From NCBI GenBank assembly GCA_964551445.1, contig CAZKCG010000018.1, forward strand, positions 1-64,000: DNA of 64,000 nucleotides, written 5' to 3'. Position 1 is the first letter of the stretch; each line of letters begins with the position of its first letter. The notes below the pieces were generated by a model. That model saw nothing but the letters and a program-made list of their open reading frames with translations. It ran no database searches and was not told the DNA's origin. This document shows, piece after piece, positions 50,876-60,686 of the stretch. A program made the position numbers and the translations under genes. This stretch comes from DAOPXV01 sp964551445 (lineage in GTDB: Bacteria > Muiribacteriota > UBA9980).

Positions 50876-52474
50876 ATGAATTCGGAATCAATGAATAATA
50901 ATAAACCCGGACACGCCTCGTTTTTTGAAAAAGGAATGAGTGAAAGGGCCTGCGGCCGAATAGTTCGCGCGATAGATTTTTTTACAAGGTCGCTGGCCGT
51001 GGAAGGTCTCGCCGCCGAAACTTTTTATAATCTGGGCCTGGCGAAGGCGGTTCTTCCAGACCTTGCCGCCGCGCGCGATTGTTTTTCTAAAGCGATAGAC
51101 GCGGATCCCGGATACCTGAGATCATATCTGATGAAGGGGATCCTGCATCTTGCCGGAAATGAATACGCCCTTGCTGCGGCCGTTCTCAGCGAATGCAGGC
51201 CAAACGCCGGGAACGCGGATATTTTTAAATATACGCTGACGGCGGCATGGCTTGGCGCGGGAGATACTACCGAAGCCAAAAGGGTTTTCGCATCCATCCA
51301 AAACATAAGACATGCCGCTGAAGAATTTTTCGAAGCCTGGACGGATGTTTTTGAAAGCTCCAGAACCGATTGCGACCGAGATGGAATAACCGTAAATTAT
51401 TATCCGGACGGAACCGAAAAGCAGATCTTCACTTATGAAAAAGGCGTTTTGAATGGCGAATATGTAGAAAGCCACCCGAGCGGAAAGATCAAGGAATACG
51501 GTTTTTACAGCGACGGCTTACGCGAAGGGATTTTCACCGGATTTCACCCGAACGGTTTGAAATTATACGAAAAAGTCTTCCGCAAAGGCGTTTTAGACGG
51601 CGTCTCAAAAGAATTCGGACCCGATGGCGGAGTCTCGGCCGAATCAGTTTTTTCAAACGGAATACCGCATGGCCCGGCCAGGATATTCGGGCCCGGCGGG
51701 ATATTGCGTGAAGAACGGCAATGGACCAACGGCGCCATTTCTTATTCGAAGGAATATAATGTGGACGGCGCCTTAGTTGAAGGAATTTTCCAGGAACATT
51801 CGGCGGATAAAAAAATTATTTATGAAAAAAAATACTGCCGCGGAGAGCTCCACGGCCCGTTAAAAACATTTATCAGCGAAAACGGCCGAAGGCTTCTATT
51901 GTCCGAAGAGCTTTATAAACACGGCAGGCGCGATGGCAAGTGCCGTTACTATCTCAACGGAAAATTGCGCGAGGAAAGAAATTACGCCAACGGATCTCTG
52001 AACGGAATATCTACTACGTTTTATGATTGCGGAAGAAAATATATTGAAAAAAATTATTTTGAGAATCTCGCTGAAGGGCCTGAGACATTTTATACCCGGG
52101 ACGGCGAAACATATATGGAATATAATTATAAAAACGGTCTCAAACAAGGCCACGCGAGAATTTACGCTCAAAGATCCAATTCTAAAAAATATTATCTCAT
52201 GGAAGAAAAAAATTATAAAAACGGGATCAGCGAAGGCGACTGCAAAATATATAACAAAAACGGAATATTGTCCGAACAGTGGCAGTACAGGCGGGGGAAA
52301 ATATACGGCCGCGGCCTGAGGTTCCATGAAAACGGAAAAATAAGGCATGAGGGGTTTTTCATAGGTTCGCCGGATAACGGCGTCAAATTCAACGCGGCCG
52401 GTCTTGAACTTTTTTATGACGAATCCGGCGCGATAACCAATATCCATTATATCAATTCGATGAGCTTTATTTAA
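50876..52474 (+). CDS. TPR + MORN_2 (YwqK-like) repeat protein, paralogue
   Basis: 532 residues. Residues 10-150 hold about three TPR-like units (AETFYNLGLAKAVLPDLAAA). From about 165 to the end there are about fourteen MORN_2 repeats such as 'GEYVESHPSGKIKEYGFYSD' and 'GISTTFYDCGRKYIEKNYFE'. The architecture copies the divergent neighbour with fewer TPRs, so the pair arose by duplication. No signal peptide. It lies 34 nt upstream of a long secreted protein gene in the same direction and is probably co-transcribed with it. A chaperone, immunity or sensor role toward that protein is a hypothesis. Confidence 0.87.
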   Translation: MNSESMNNNKPGHASFFEKGMSERACGRIVRAIDFFTRSLAVEGLAAETFYNLGLAKAVLPDLAAARDCFSKAIDADPGYLRSYLMKGILHLAGNEYALAAAVLSECRPNAGNADIFKYTLTAAWLGAGDTTEAKRVFASIQNIRHAAEEFFEAWTDVFESSRTDCDRDGITVNYYPDGTEKQIFTYEKGVLNGEYVESHPSGKIKEYGFYSDGLREGIFTGFHPNGLKLYEKVFRKGVLDGVSKEFGPDGGVSAESVFSNGIPHGPARIFGPGGILREERQWTNGAISYSKEYNVDGALVEGIFQEHSADKKIIYEKKYCRGELHGPLKTFISENGRRLLLSEELYKHGRRDGKCRYYLNGKLREERNYANGSLNGISTTFYDCGRKYIEKNYFENLAEGPETFYTRDGETYMEYNYKNGLKQGHARIYAQRSNSKKYYLMEEKNYKNGISEGDCKIYNKNGILSEQWQYRRGKIYGRGLRFHENGKIRHEGFFIGSPDNGVKFNAAGLELFYDESGAITNIHYINSMSFI

Positions 52475-52508
52475 AAAGGCGCGCGCATTAAGCGAAAGGA
52501 AAAATACG

Positions 52509-54945
52509 ATGTTGCGGAATTTTAATTCGATACGAATGTCCAAAATAACGGCCATTTTAATTAACCTTATATTCATTTTTTCGATATTTTCAAATTATTT
52601 TGCCTTTGCCGCCGAGAGTTTCGATATCAGAAACGCCACTGACCGCCTCAACAAACAGCTCCAGCAGGCGGCCAGCGATCACGCCGCCGGAAAATATCCC
52701 GGAAAGGAACTTTCCGAAGTACTCGGCGAAGTACGCAGCAAACCTGAATTCAATAACGCCAACAACACGAGAAACGCCAAGGTCGAGCAGATATTTCAAA
52801 AGCTCGGCTGGAAAGAGGGCGTGGATTATTTCCCGACCGGAAGAAATCCCGAAAAAGTTACCGGCGACGGTGACTGGGCTATAGCCAGCGAAGCCAAATA
52901 TAACCAGCTCAAAAAATTTCTGGGGGGCGAATATAACGTTACCGGACATGATTTCCGGGCTAACGCTCCCGAATTAAACACCACGTTCTGGCGGCCGCCG
53001 CCCGATCCGTCAAATGCCGGAGAATATTCGGAATATCTTAAGATACTGGCGAAAGACCCGGATGCTTTTTCAACGGTGGGCGGAATGCACGCGACATCGG
53101 GCGGAAAACTTGGAGTAAAAGATCCGGCCGGCGCCGTTCTCGCCAATATCCATAAAGCGAACGCGGCTGTAAAAACTTTTCCCGACGGAACGGTCGACTG
53201 GAATTCGACCGACCTTCATACCGTCGCCAAAAGCGTTCTCAAAGCAATGAAAGAACGCGGCATCGATATACCGGCCGACACAAAAGATCCATTTTTAAAA
53301 AAATTACTCGCCATAAGGGAAAATCTCACGCCTGAAGAATCCGGAGTGGTCAAACCCGACCCTTCCGGTAAAGCCAAGACCGAAGGCGGATACACGCACA
53401 AACAGAAAAACCAGCTGAAAGATTTTTTAAATGAAATGGACGGATGGCTCAAAGAAGCCCATAAAGACAGCATCGCCGAAAGCGCCAAATTACAGGCGGA
53501 GCGCGAGGCCAAACTGGACCTTCTGAAAAAGCAGCAAAAAGATAATCCTTCAAAGGAAACCGAAGAGCTGATAAAAAAATATGAAAAAGAAATTAACAGC
53601 GTCAACAAATCGAATGAACACACTCAGAAAGCCAATGAAGGCAAATTAAAAGACCATTTCGAAGAAACCGATAAAAAACTTGAACAGGAAAAAGCGAAAG
53701 CGAAGGAAGAATTAAAAAAACCGGCGGAGCAGGAAAAACTGAAAAAAGACCTTGCCGAAGAAAAAAATCCCGGAAAAGAACCAAAACCTGAAGATAATAA
53801 GATACCGGACGACAAAACTAAGGCCGACGATAAAACTAAAACGGACGATAAGACCAAGACGGATGACAAAACTAAGGCCGACGATAAAACTAAAACGGAC
53901 GATAAGACCAAGACGGATGACAAAACTAAGGCCGACGATAAAACTAAAACGGACGATAAGACCAAGACGGACGNNNNNNNNNNNNNNNNNNNNNNNNNNN
54001 NNNNNNNNNNNNNNNNNNNNNNNNNNNNNNNNNNNNNNNNNNNNNNNNNNNNNNNNNNNNNNNNNNNNNNNNNCTAAAACGGACGATAAGACCAAGACGG
54101 ACGACAAAACTAAGGCCGACGATAAAACCAAAACGGACGATAAAACTAAGCCTGATGAAAAAACACCGGAAAGTGGAAAAGAAAAAACGCAGCCTGAAAA
54201 AAAGCCTATAGAAAAAACAAACCCTGAAAGACCGGAAGGTAAAACTTCAAAAGAAGTTCCGGGCGGCAAGTCCGAACCTAAAGCTCCGGAAATGCCGGGC
54301 TGGATCAAATCCAATCCGCGCATTATAAAAATATTGCAAGGCGGAGCGCATGTCGTCGGCGGCCTTATGATAGGCGGCGTTTACGTCGATTCGGCAAGCA
54401 AGGAATTTCACGACGCCATAAAACAGCGGCGAGACCCGAGCATGACCAACATAATAATCGACGGCACCGTAAATAACGCCATACCCATAGCGGGCCTGGC
54501 CTTGGTCGGCGTGATTACGGGACCGATAGGCGTAGGCGTCGTGATCGTCGGCATGGTCGGACACGATATATACCAAAACGGACTCGTTACGGGACTGGGA
54601 AATGTCACGGGCCTTCGCGCGATCGGCGATTTCATATACACTGACTGGGAACACGCGATATTGATACACGATCAGATAACCGAGCTGAGCGGAAAAATGC
54701 TCGTGTCGATCGAAAAGCTGAAGGAAAAACTGAAACATGGAACGTTAGACGAAAAAGGCAGAAAAAAATATTCGCGCATGATAAATATACTCAGAACATA
54801 TTACGGCGAGCTGGACCCTGACGACCCACTGGCGAAGGCTATATTAAAAGAACTGGCCATCGCTGAAAAACTCGGATTCGCCGAAGATATAAAACACGGC
54901 GACCCGACCTTCATTCAGATAGACCGTGAGGACGAGGAAGAGTGA
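52509..54945 (+). CDS. Long secreted protein with KTDD tandem repeat (contains assembly gap)
   Basis: Signal peptide about residues 1-35 (cleavage near AFA-AE). Residues 36-300 are a globular domain with 'GDGDWAIASEAKYNQLKKFL' and 'TTFWRPPPDPSNAG'. A long charged coiled-coil follows, then a DDKTKA/DDKTKT tandem repeat broken by 100 Ns, then a C-terminal domain with a Gly-rich hydrophobic hairpin (AIPIAGLALVGVITGPIGVG) and a helical tail ending in acidic residues. The reading frame matches on both sides only if the true gap is a multiple of 3, so the gene is one unit; the run of 100 Ns breaks the frame artificially. Modular layout and hydrophobic hairpin resemble secreted toxins; function unproven. 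Confidence 0.8.
53812..54160 (+). repeat. 54-bp tandem repeat (three 18-bp subunits)
   Basis: Each 54-bp unit encodes DDKTKA-DDKTKT-DDKTKT. The flanks of the gap are in register if the missing length is 24 + 54k bp. The long repeat probably caused the assembly break. Confidence 0.88.
53974..54073. other. Assembly gap (100 Ns)
   Basis: Exactly 100 unknown bases, the conventional scaffold-gap length, inside the tandem repeat. The true length is not known. Confidence 0.97.
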
Positions 54946-54968
54946 TCACGCCGCGGCGTGCGCGGACT

Positions 54969-56243
54969 TTATTTTTTAAGTCCGTCTAATATAGCGGTTA
55001 TTTCGGCCGATTGCCTTACGCCGTCCTTATACCAGTCGGTACAAATGCCGCCGGCCGAATATCTTTCGAGTATTTCCAGAGCCCTTGCGCCTATCGGCGC
55101 GCTCCGTTCATTATAAAGAGGAGTACCCGGAAGCGGCAGAAAATAATGCGTCTGGACGCGGACGTGAAAATTTGTATGAAGCTTTTTTATGGTCGCCAGC
55201 GTCTTTAATTGTTCAGCCTCGTCCTCTCCGGGAAACCCGAATATGAAATCTACGACGGGAACAAGTCCTCGCGAATCAAGGACCTCGCATGCGTTAAAAA
55301 CCGAATCCAGCAGATGGCCGCGGCCGATCTTTCTTATGCGGTCCTCATCTCCGGACTGCGCCCCCACCGAAACCCTTTTATTGCTGCAATATTTTTTTAT
55401 GATATCGACAGATCGTTCCGTTATCGTTTCCGGACGCGCTTCCGATGGAAATATCGCGTATTCAACGAATTTGATATCATATTTACGGCCGGCGAGCTCG
55501 AGCATTTCCTCTATAATATCGAGACGCAGATCTTTAACGTTAGGCGACATGTAGTGAAACGCCGAAGGACATATAAAGCACATCCGTTTATATGAGCGCC
55601 GTTTGTATTCCGCGAAAAATAGTTCCACGGATTCCATGCTGCGATAGCTGACTTTGCATGTCGAGGTCTGGCAGAACCTGCATTTATAATAACATCCGCG
55701 CATTATTTCGAGCGGCGGAACGAAACTGTAGATCTCTCCGAACGGTAGGTAACGGTCAAGTTCGACGGGCCTTTCGTCTTTTACGGCACCGCCTTCATAA
55801 CATGACAGAACGGAGGTTTTGAAATCCTTCGAACTTCCTGACCGATAAGCGTTTTCAAGAAGATCAGGCCAGGAGTTCTCACCCTCGCCGCAAAAAACGA
55901 GGTCGAACCCTATTTTTTTTCCGGACCCGGGATCGCCCGTAACGTGAGGTCCGCCGGCGATGATAAGCACCTCGCCTTCCCGCGATTTTCTGGCCGAGGC
56001 CGCTCTTATTTCAGGTACCTGCCGCATAACTTCGGGCAGAAGGACCGTCATGAAGGAATATACGAAAACAGAAGCCTGCCGGTTAAATTCATCTTTTTCG
56101 AATATACCGGCAAGCTCTTTATCTGACGCGAAAATAGTTATGTCGAATTTTTCACGATAACCGGCCTTTTCAAGCATGAATAAAAGATAGGCCATGCTGA
56201 AGCGGTTTATCGCTGATTCGTAAAAATAGAACCTGGGCTTCAA
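54969..56243 (-). CDS. B12-binding/radical SAM protein
   Basis: 424 residues. Residues 1-140 form a cobalamin-binding-like Rossmann region ('REGEVLIIAGGPHVTGDPGS', 'GFDLVFCGEGENSWPDLLEN'). 'PPLEIMRGCYYKCRFCQTST' (about residue 185) supplies the CxxxCxxC motif for the 4Fe-4S cluster that cleaves S-adenosylmethionine. The later 'VSVGAQSGDEDRIRKIGRGH' and 'VPVVDFIFGFPGEDEAEQLK' are typical of the radical-SAM barrel. The pattern fits the MJ_1487-type family of B12-binding radical SAM proteins, whose substrate is unknown. It lies 12 nt downstream of the DUF362 gene. Confidence 0.85.
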   Translation of the reverse strand: MKPRFYFYESAINRFSMAYLLFMLEKAGYREKFDITIFASDKELAGIFEKDEFNRQASVFVYSFMTVLLPEVMRQVPEIRAASARKSREGEVLIIAGGPHVTGDPGSGKKIGFDLVFCGEGENSWPDLLENAYRSGSSKDFKTSVLSCYEGGAVKDERPVELDRYLPFGEIYSFVPPLEIMRGCYYKCRFCQTSTCKVSYRSMESVELFFAEYKRRSYKRMCFICPSAFHYMSPNVKDLRLDIIEEMLELAGRKYDIKFVEYAIFPSEARPETITERSVDIIKKYCSNKRVSVGAQSGDEDRIRKIGRGHLLDSVFNACEVLDSRGLVPVVDFIFGFPGEDEAEQLKTLATIKKLHTNFHVRVQTHYFLPLPGTPLYNERSAPIGARALEILERYSAGGICTDWYKDGVRQSAEITAILDGLKK

Positions 56244-56255
56244 GATTCCAACGCC

Positions 56256-57347
56256 TTATTTAGATGGATATTTTTTGAAAAGGCCGCCCCACTTTGAAGT
56301 GGAGAGCCATTTCGCGTACCGTAAACTATCGACCATCGGCCATCTGAGGTAGTCGTGATAAAATTCCGATCCGAATATGAACAAATTAACGAGCGGCGTG
56401 CGGAAAAAAAAGTTCTGGAATTCCTTTAGAGCGCCGAACCACATAACGTCTCCGAACCTGCTGGCGAAATTATCGCCGACGTGAAATTTAAAATCAACCT
56501 TGCTGATATCTTCTCCTACCACTTCGATGTTTTCAGGGCGCCCGTTGCCGAGGCCGTGCTCGTCGGCGAGCCTTATATAAGCCAGGTCCATAGGATTAAA
56601 ACCCATCATTTTAGCAGCTACCGCGTCTATCGCAACCTGGTCGTCGGACGCGAGCATATAATCCTTTTCAACCGGGAACATCGTTCGCGGTCCGGGGCCG
56701 TTGCCGCATGTCGTTCCATCCATGACGGCGAATATGCCGGAATGGATCTCTTTTTGTATTGCGAGAAGGTCGACGAGCGTTTCATGGATCCATGAATGAG
56801 TGTAATGACGCCTGGTATTTAAAAGCCCGCCGAACGCGTTTTTCATGGCTCCCGTGGTGGTGGTGTAAATATGGCATTTAACCGTCGGAAGATGAATGAC
56901 GTTTCTGCCGAGAAAATATTCCGGTATCATTATCCCTTCAGGAAATATGTCGTGAAGGACAAGCGTCTTGAATTTAGGCTTATAAACTATCCATTTCATG
57001 TCCTCTTCCTTGAAATTATAAAGGACGGGTATGTCATATTTTTTAAAAATCGGCAGATATTTATTGAGGTCCTCGCCTTTGAAAGCGTTAGTTACGACGG
57101 TCTTGTTCTGGACGCAGACTATGTCACGGTAGCCGTGCATTTTAAGGGCGCGCGTAACGCCTTCGAGCTGCCACGGGGTGGTGTTGGCGCCCGGCATCGG
57201 GAAGTGCCATGAAATATTATCTTTTAATATCGTTCCATTTTTTATGTCGAGGGCGCCTTTAAAATCAGCCATGCACATAAGCTTTTCTATATCGCCGAGA
57301 ATTCCTTCCGGCTTCGTTTTGATGACCGCGACCTTAGACTTTTTCAT
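56256..57347 (-). CDS. DUF362 domain protein
   Basis: 363 residues with the DUF362 pattern: 'FPEGIMIPEYFLGRNVIHLP', 'TVKCHIYTTTTGAMKNAFGG', 'GIFAVMDGTTCGNGPGPRTM' and 'ASDDQVAIDAVAAKMMGFNP'. No added ferredoxin domain and no signal peptide. DUF362 proteins are common in anaerobes, often near iron-sulphur or radical-SAM proteins, and their activity is not known. Transcribed with the radical-SAM gene, so the two may act in one pathway. A strong terminator separates it from desulfoferrodoxin. Confidence 0.88.
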   Translation of the reverse strand: MKKSKVAVIKTKPEGILGDIEKLMCMADFKGALDIKNGTILKDNISWHFPMPGANTTPWQLEGVTRALKMHGYRDIVCVQNKTVVTNAFKGEDLNKYLPIFKKYDIPVLYNFKEEDMKWIVYKPKFKTLVLHDIFPEGIMIPEYFLGRNVIHLPTVKCHIYTTTTGAMKNAFGGLLNTRRHYTHSWIHETLVDLLAIQKEIHSGIFAVMDGTTCGNGPGPRTMFPVEKDYMLASDDQVAIDAVAAKMMGFNPMDLAYIRLADEHGLGNGRPENIEVVGEDISKVDFKFHVGDNFASRFGDVMWFGALKEFQNFFFRTPLVNLFIFGSEFYHDYLRWPMVDSLRYAKWLSTSKWGGLFKKYPSK

Positions 57348-57373
57348 TAATTTTCCTCGCTATCGATAAAATA

Positions 57374-57410
57374 TTAAACTGCCATCCAAAAAAAATGAAT
57401 GGCAGTTTAA
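57374..57410. terminator. Terminator after desulfoferrodoxin gene
   Basis: Perfect 12-bp arms TTAAACTGCCAT / ATGGCAGTTTAA around a 13-nt A/T loop, followed by TATTTTAT on the minus strand. Confidence 0.85.
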
Positions 57411-57442
57411 AGCAAGTTTTATATCGTCCTTTAACCTTTTGA

Positions 57443-57817
57443 TCAGGCCTTCCAGAGACCGTGAAGGTTGCAGTATTCTCTGGCTTCGGCTTTTTCAGCC
57501 TTAACGCAGAATTCGGCTTCGGGTTTGTCGCCCGGTTTCAGATGTTTTCTGTAAACCATTCCGTCGGCTATAAGTTCGATCCACTCGATGAGATGTTTTT
57601 CTTCCATCGGATGGGCTACCGAACCGACCTTAACGAGAAATCCCGTTGCTGTTTTTTCAACGACCGGAACATGTTTTTCGCGGCTCGCGTCAACTGTGTT
57701 TTCGGTCATAAGGGCCATTGACTGGCCGCAGCAGACGAGTTCTCCGCCGGCTTCATGAATTACTTCCACCATATTTCCGCATAAAGCGCACTTATAAACC
57801 TGTTTCAACTTCGTCAT
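57443..57817 (-). CDS. dfx: Desulfoferrodoxin (superoxide reductase)
   Basis: 124 residues, complete. The N-terminal desulforedoxin domain has Cys10, Cys13, Cys29 and Cys30 for the Fe(SCys)4 centre. The C-terminal domain carries the catalytic iron ligands His49 (in EKHVP, with Glu47 and Lys48), His69, His75, Cys116 and His119. This two-iron enzyme reduces superoxide to hydrogen peroxide without making oxygen, a defence used by anaerobes and microaerophiles. It lies downstream of rpsT in the same direction, 72 nt apart, with a 7-bp hairpin between. Confidence 0.96.
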   Translation of the reverse strand: MTKLKQVYKCALCGNMVEVIHEAGGELVCCGQSMALMTENTVDASREKHVPVVEKTATGFLVKVGSVAHPMEEKHLIEWIELIADGMVYRKHLKPGDKPEAEFCVKAEKAEAREYCNLHGLWKA

Positions 57818-57889
57818 TAAATACCTCCCAAAGGTCTGATTTTGAGACGCCGCAAAAAATAACGGCGTCCGGATCTTTCAGGACAATCA

Positions 57890-58165
57890 TTATTTCGCAG
57901 GCTCCATAAGCTTATTGACTTTTTTCTGGAGTCTTGATTTTGTGCGGGCGGCTTTGTTTTTGTGTATCGATTTTGAACGGGCCGTCGTATCAAGAGCGCT
58001 CGATATCTGTTTTACGGCTTCGATCATCTCTTCTTTTTTATTGGCGTCGATAACGGCGTCAAATTTTTTCATTTCTGTTTTAAGCTGGGACTTTCTGCTT
58101 CTGTTGACCTTGGTGTCCCTTGCGTTTGTTTTCAAACGGCTGATCTGTGATTTTATTTTAGGCAT
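57890..58165 (-). CDS. rpsT: Ribosomal protein bS20
   Basis: 91 residues, basic and all helical: starts 'MPKIKSQISRLKTNARDTKV' and ends in a lysine-rich tail. Size and pattern are those of bS20, which binds 16S rRNA in the small subunit. GGGAGGTGA provides an ideal ribosome site. Located divergent from the phosphatase gene. Confidence 0.9.
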   Translation of the reverse strand: MPKIKSQISRLKTNARDTKVNRSRKSQLKTEMKKFDAVIDANKKEEMIEAVKQISSALDTTARSKSIHKNKAARTKSRLQKKVNKLMEPAK

Positions 58166-58206
58166 GTTGTCACCTCCCTCATCATTAATATAAAATTATT
58201 ATTGTT

Positions 58207-58236
58207 ATTCTAACATACAACTGCCATATTTTGCAA
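58207..58236 (-). promoter_or_regulatory. Promoter of rpsT
   Basis: TTGCAA, 18-bp spacer, TAGAAT on the minus strand, with about 40 nt of leader. Confidence 0.6.
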
Positions 58237-58296
58237 CTAATATTTTCTGTTTTTTTACCGGGGTTTATGACCGGTGACCTTTTTAATTTTTTCTTA

Positions 58297-58325
58297 TTGA
58301 ATATATATCCGAAGTATAGTATAAT
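58297..58325 (+). promoter_or_regulatory. Promoter of the signalling operon
   Basis: TTGAAT (58,297-58,302), 17-bp spacer, TATAAT (58,320-58,325). The start codon at 58,366 has GGAG 11 nt upstream. Confidence 0.8.
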
Positions 58326-58365
58326 CACACTGTTTATTCTAAACGACTCTGGAGCGATTAACATA

Positions 58366-60681
58366 ATGACGGACAATCTGAAAATTTCTGAGCTTATTCA
58401 GAAATTCGGTTTGGCTTTTGGAAAAAAGCACATATACCAGACCATTCAGCAATTCATCGAAAGGCTTTCCAAGGCGGAAGCCTGTGTTTTCGTCTTCGCT
58501 CAAAAGGACGGAACGCGCCAGGACGGCGAGCGGTTTCAAGCCGATATGATCTCTTCGTCTCCTTCTTCTAAAAAATTTGACGTTTCAGAGGTCACGGAAC
58601 TGCTTGAACCCGTCGTCAGAAAATACGGCATATCAGCATCTGCCGGCGATTCGACGCACTCCGATATTTTTGATTTCGATTTTTTTTCGTCAGCGCCGGC
58701 TTCCAGAGCGCAAGGAACGCGCCGCTTTCAAAAGGATTCCGGCATCAACGGTTCTCTTATCGTTCCGATTTTCATCGACAACGCCTTTTTTTCGGTCTTC
58801 GCCCTGTTGTCTTCGGACGAATTCTCGCTTTCAACGGAAGAATTCTCGGCTATAAATATAATAGCATACACGGCTTCGATATCCCTGAAAAACATACTTC
58901 TCAAACAGCGCGCCAATGAGGCCGCGCACGAGGTCCATGAAAAAAAGCGCCATTTAGCGAGAAATTCACGCAGGACTTCCGATATACTCGAACTGAGTTC
59001 GAAACTTTCCGCCACAGGCACTTATGATGGAATTCTGAGCGAGGTGCTTAACGCCTATTCATCCATATTCTCTATTGAACAGGCCGCGGTCATGAACGTC
59101 AACAACCAGAAAAAAGAAATATTGATCGAACACGCGATCGGTCTCAAATCTTCTTTTATTTCCGACTACCGCTCGCCCGAGGACGGCGGCCTGATCGGAT
59201 CCTCCATTCAAAAATCGACGCCTTATTTCAGAAGAGGCCCCTTTGAGCGGACCCAGGAACTCGCGGTCATACCGTTTTCGGGAGTTTCCGGTTTGCCTTC
59301 CGGCGCAGTCGTCTTATACGACCGTTCATTCGAACTCGCATTTTCAGAGGACGATTTTGAAACGATGTGGCTTATTTCGAACATTATGGCCATAGCGCTT
59401 AACGCTCTCAAGATAAAAAGCCTTAACACCGCCAGAACCGCCGGACACGAAAGCGAGACCAGGAATCTCGAGGCGCTGCTGAATATCGTCGCCCCGGCCG
59501 CCGGAATAAAAGGCGTTTTCGAACGGTCGTTCGAGATATTGACCGGCCTTCTCGGACCGGTTTCATTCGCGGTGGCTTCGGAAGAATCCGAAGGAAAGCT
59601 CAGATTCGCTTATTTTCATTCTCCGAACGGTCCGGCCGTTCACGCCGGTTATATCTCGTCAGGAGGCGCCTTCATCAAAAAAGCGCTTGAAGCTTCAAGC
59701 CCTCAGTTGTCTTACTGCGTTGATGAAATAACTTTAGACGACGGAACATCCGTCTCGGGCGCGATATCGGGAACGACCGCCGCAATTCCATTATCGGCCC
59801 CGTCAAACCGTTTCGTCTATATAATCAGCGCGGTCCCTTCCGCGTTGGCCGAAAAGGTCAACGACCGCAACCTTTTAGCCCTGATAGCCAGAACGCTCGA
59901 AAAAGCCCTCGAATATGAGGCCGCATACCGTGAAAGCGCCGGCAGGAATTATAATGAAACTCAGAATCTCATAGCCCGCGAGATCCAGAAAAAACTGCTG
60001 CCGCAATCTATAGTTTCTACTCCTAAATTCCAGATCGAGGCTTATTGCGAGGCAGCCCTGCCAGTCGGCGGCGACTATTACGACATAATACACAACGAAT
60101 CGGGCAATACCGTTTCCGTCCTGCTGGCCGATATTTCCGGGCGCGGGATCAATTCGGCCATGATCGCCGCCATGATTCGGACCCAGATACATACCCTGAT
60201 TAAAAACAATTTTGACACGCGCAAGCTTTTATATAACCTCAACAATCTCATCTGCGACGATATAGACCTTTATAATTTCATAACGCTCTTTTTTCTTCAG
60301 CTTTCCCTCACGGGTAACCGCGCAGCTTTCTGCAACGCCGCCCATAATCCCATACTTCACTACATAAAGGACGGACGGAACGTCGTGGCCCACGAATCCA
60401 GGAATTCACCGCTGGGCATACTTAAAAACATGGAATTCAAGGAAGGCATACTCCTTCTCGATTCTGGAGATATCCTTCTTTTATACACTAACGGGCTCGC
60501 CGAGATAAAAAGTCCCGCCGGCGATTTTTTCGGCCGCGAAAGGCTGGTATCCTTCATTCAGGACAACGCCGAACTTTCGGCGCGTGATTTCAAGGAAAAA
60601 TTATTGGAAACCATTTTTGAATATTCAAACAGCATACAGCACGAGGACGATATAACCTTCGTGGTAATAAAGGTGGTCTGA
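58366..60681 (+). CDS. GAF-domain SpoIIE-type protein phosphatase
   Basis: 771 residues from the ATG at 58366; upstream in-frame codons lie within the promoter. Two or three GAF-like sensor domains fill residues 1-500. A signalling helix and PP2C-type SpoIIE domain follow: 'QNLIAREIQKKLLPQ' (about 533), GGDYYD at 568-573 and 'ADISGRG' near 590 for metal binding, ending 'HEDDITFVVI'. Such enzymes dephosphorylate anti-anti-sigma-like proteins after sensing a signal. No membrane segment is seen. First gene of a three-gene operon with a diguanylate cyclase. Confidence 0.9.
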   Translation: MTDNLKISELIQKFGLAFGKKHIYQTIQQFIERLSKAEACVFVFAQKDGTRQDGERFQADMISSSPSSKKFDVSEVTELLEPVVRKYGISASAGDSTHSDIFDFDFFSSAPASRAQGTRRFQKDSGINGSLIVPIFIDNAFFSVFALLSSDEFSLSTEEFSAINIIAYTASISLKNILLKQRANEAAHEVHEKKRHLARNSRRTSDILELSSKLSATGTYDGILSEVLNAYSSIFSIEQAAVMNVNNQKKEILIEHAIGLKSSFISDYRSPEDGGLIGSSIQKSTPYFRRGPFERTQELAVIPFSGVSGLPSGAVVLYDRSFELAFSEDDFETMWLISNIMAIALNALKIKSLNTARTAGHESETRNLEALLNIVAPAAGIKGVFERSFEILTGLLGPVSFAVASEESEGKLRFAYFHSPNGPAVHAGYISSGGAFIKKALEASSPQLSYCVDEITLDDGTSVSGAISGTTAAIPLSAPSNRFVYIISAVPSALAEKVNDRNLLALIARTLEKALEYEAAYRESAGRNYNETQNLIAREIQKKLLPQSIVSTPKFQIEAYCEAALPVGGDYYDIIHNESGNTVSVLLADISGRGINSAMIAAMIRTQIHTLIKNNFDTRKLLYNLNNLICDDIDLYNFITLFFLQLSLTGNRAAFCNAAHNPILHYIKDGRNVVAHESRNSPLGILKNMEFKEGILLLDSGDILLLYTNGLAEIKSPAGDFFGRERLVSFIQDNAELSARDFKEKLLETIFEYSNSIQHEDDITFVVIKVV

Positions 60682-60686
60682 TTAAA

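Noticed and set aside
53812..54160. CRISPR-like array
   Set aside because: The repeats are contiguous, in frame and without unique spacers, so they are a coding tandem repeat.
53752..54945. Separate second gene beginning inside the KTDD repeat
   Set aside because: Its first part reads the repeat in a wrong frame (Arg/Pro/Lys-rich); the apparent frame change comes from the arbitrary length of the 100-N gap.
58231..58365. N-terminal extension of the phosphatase
   Set aside because: It overlaps both divergent promoters and encodes hydrophobic sequence unlike the rest of the protein; the ATG at 58,366 has a ribosome site.
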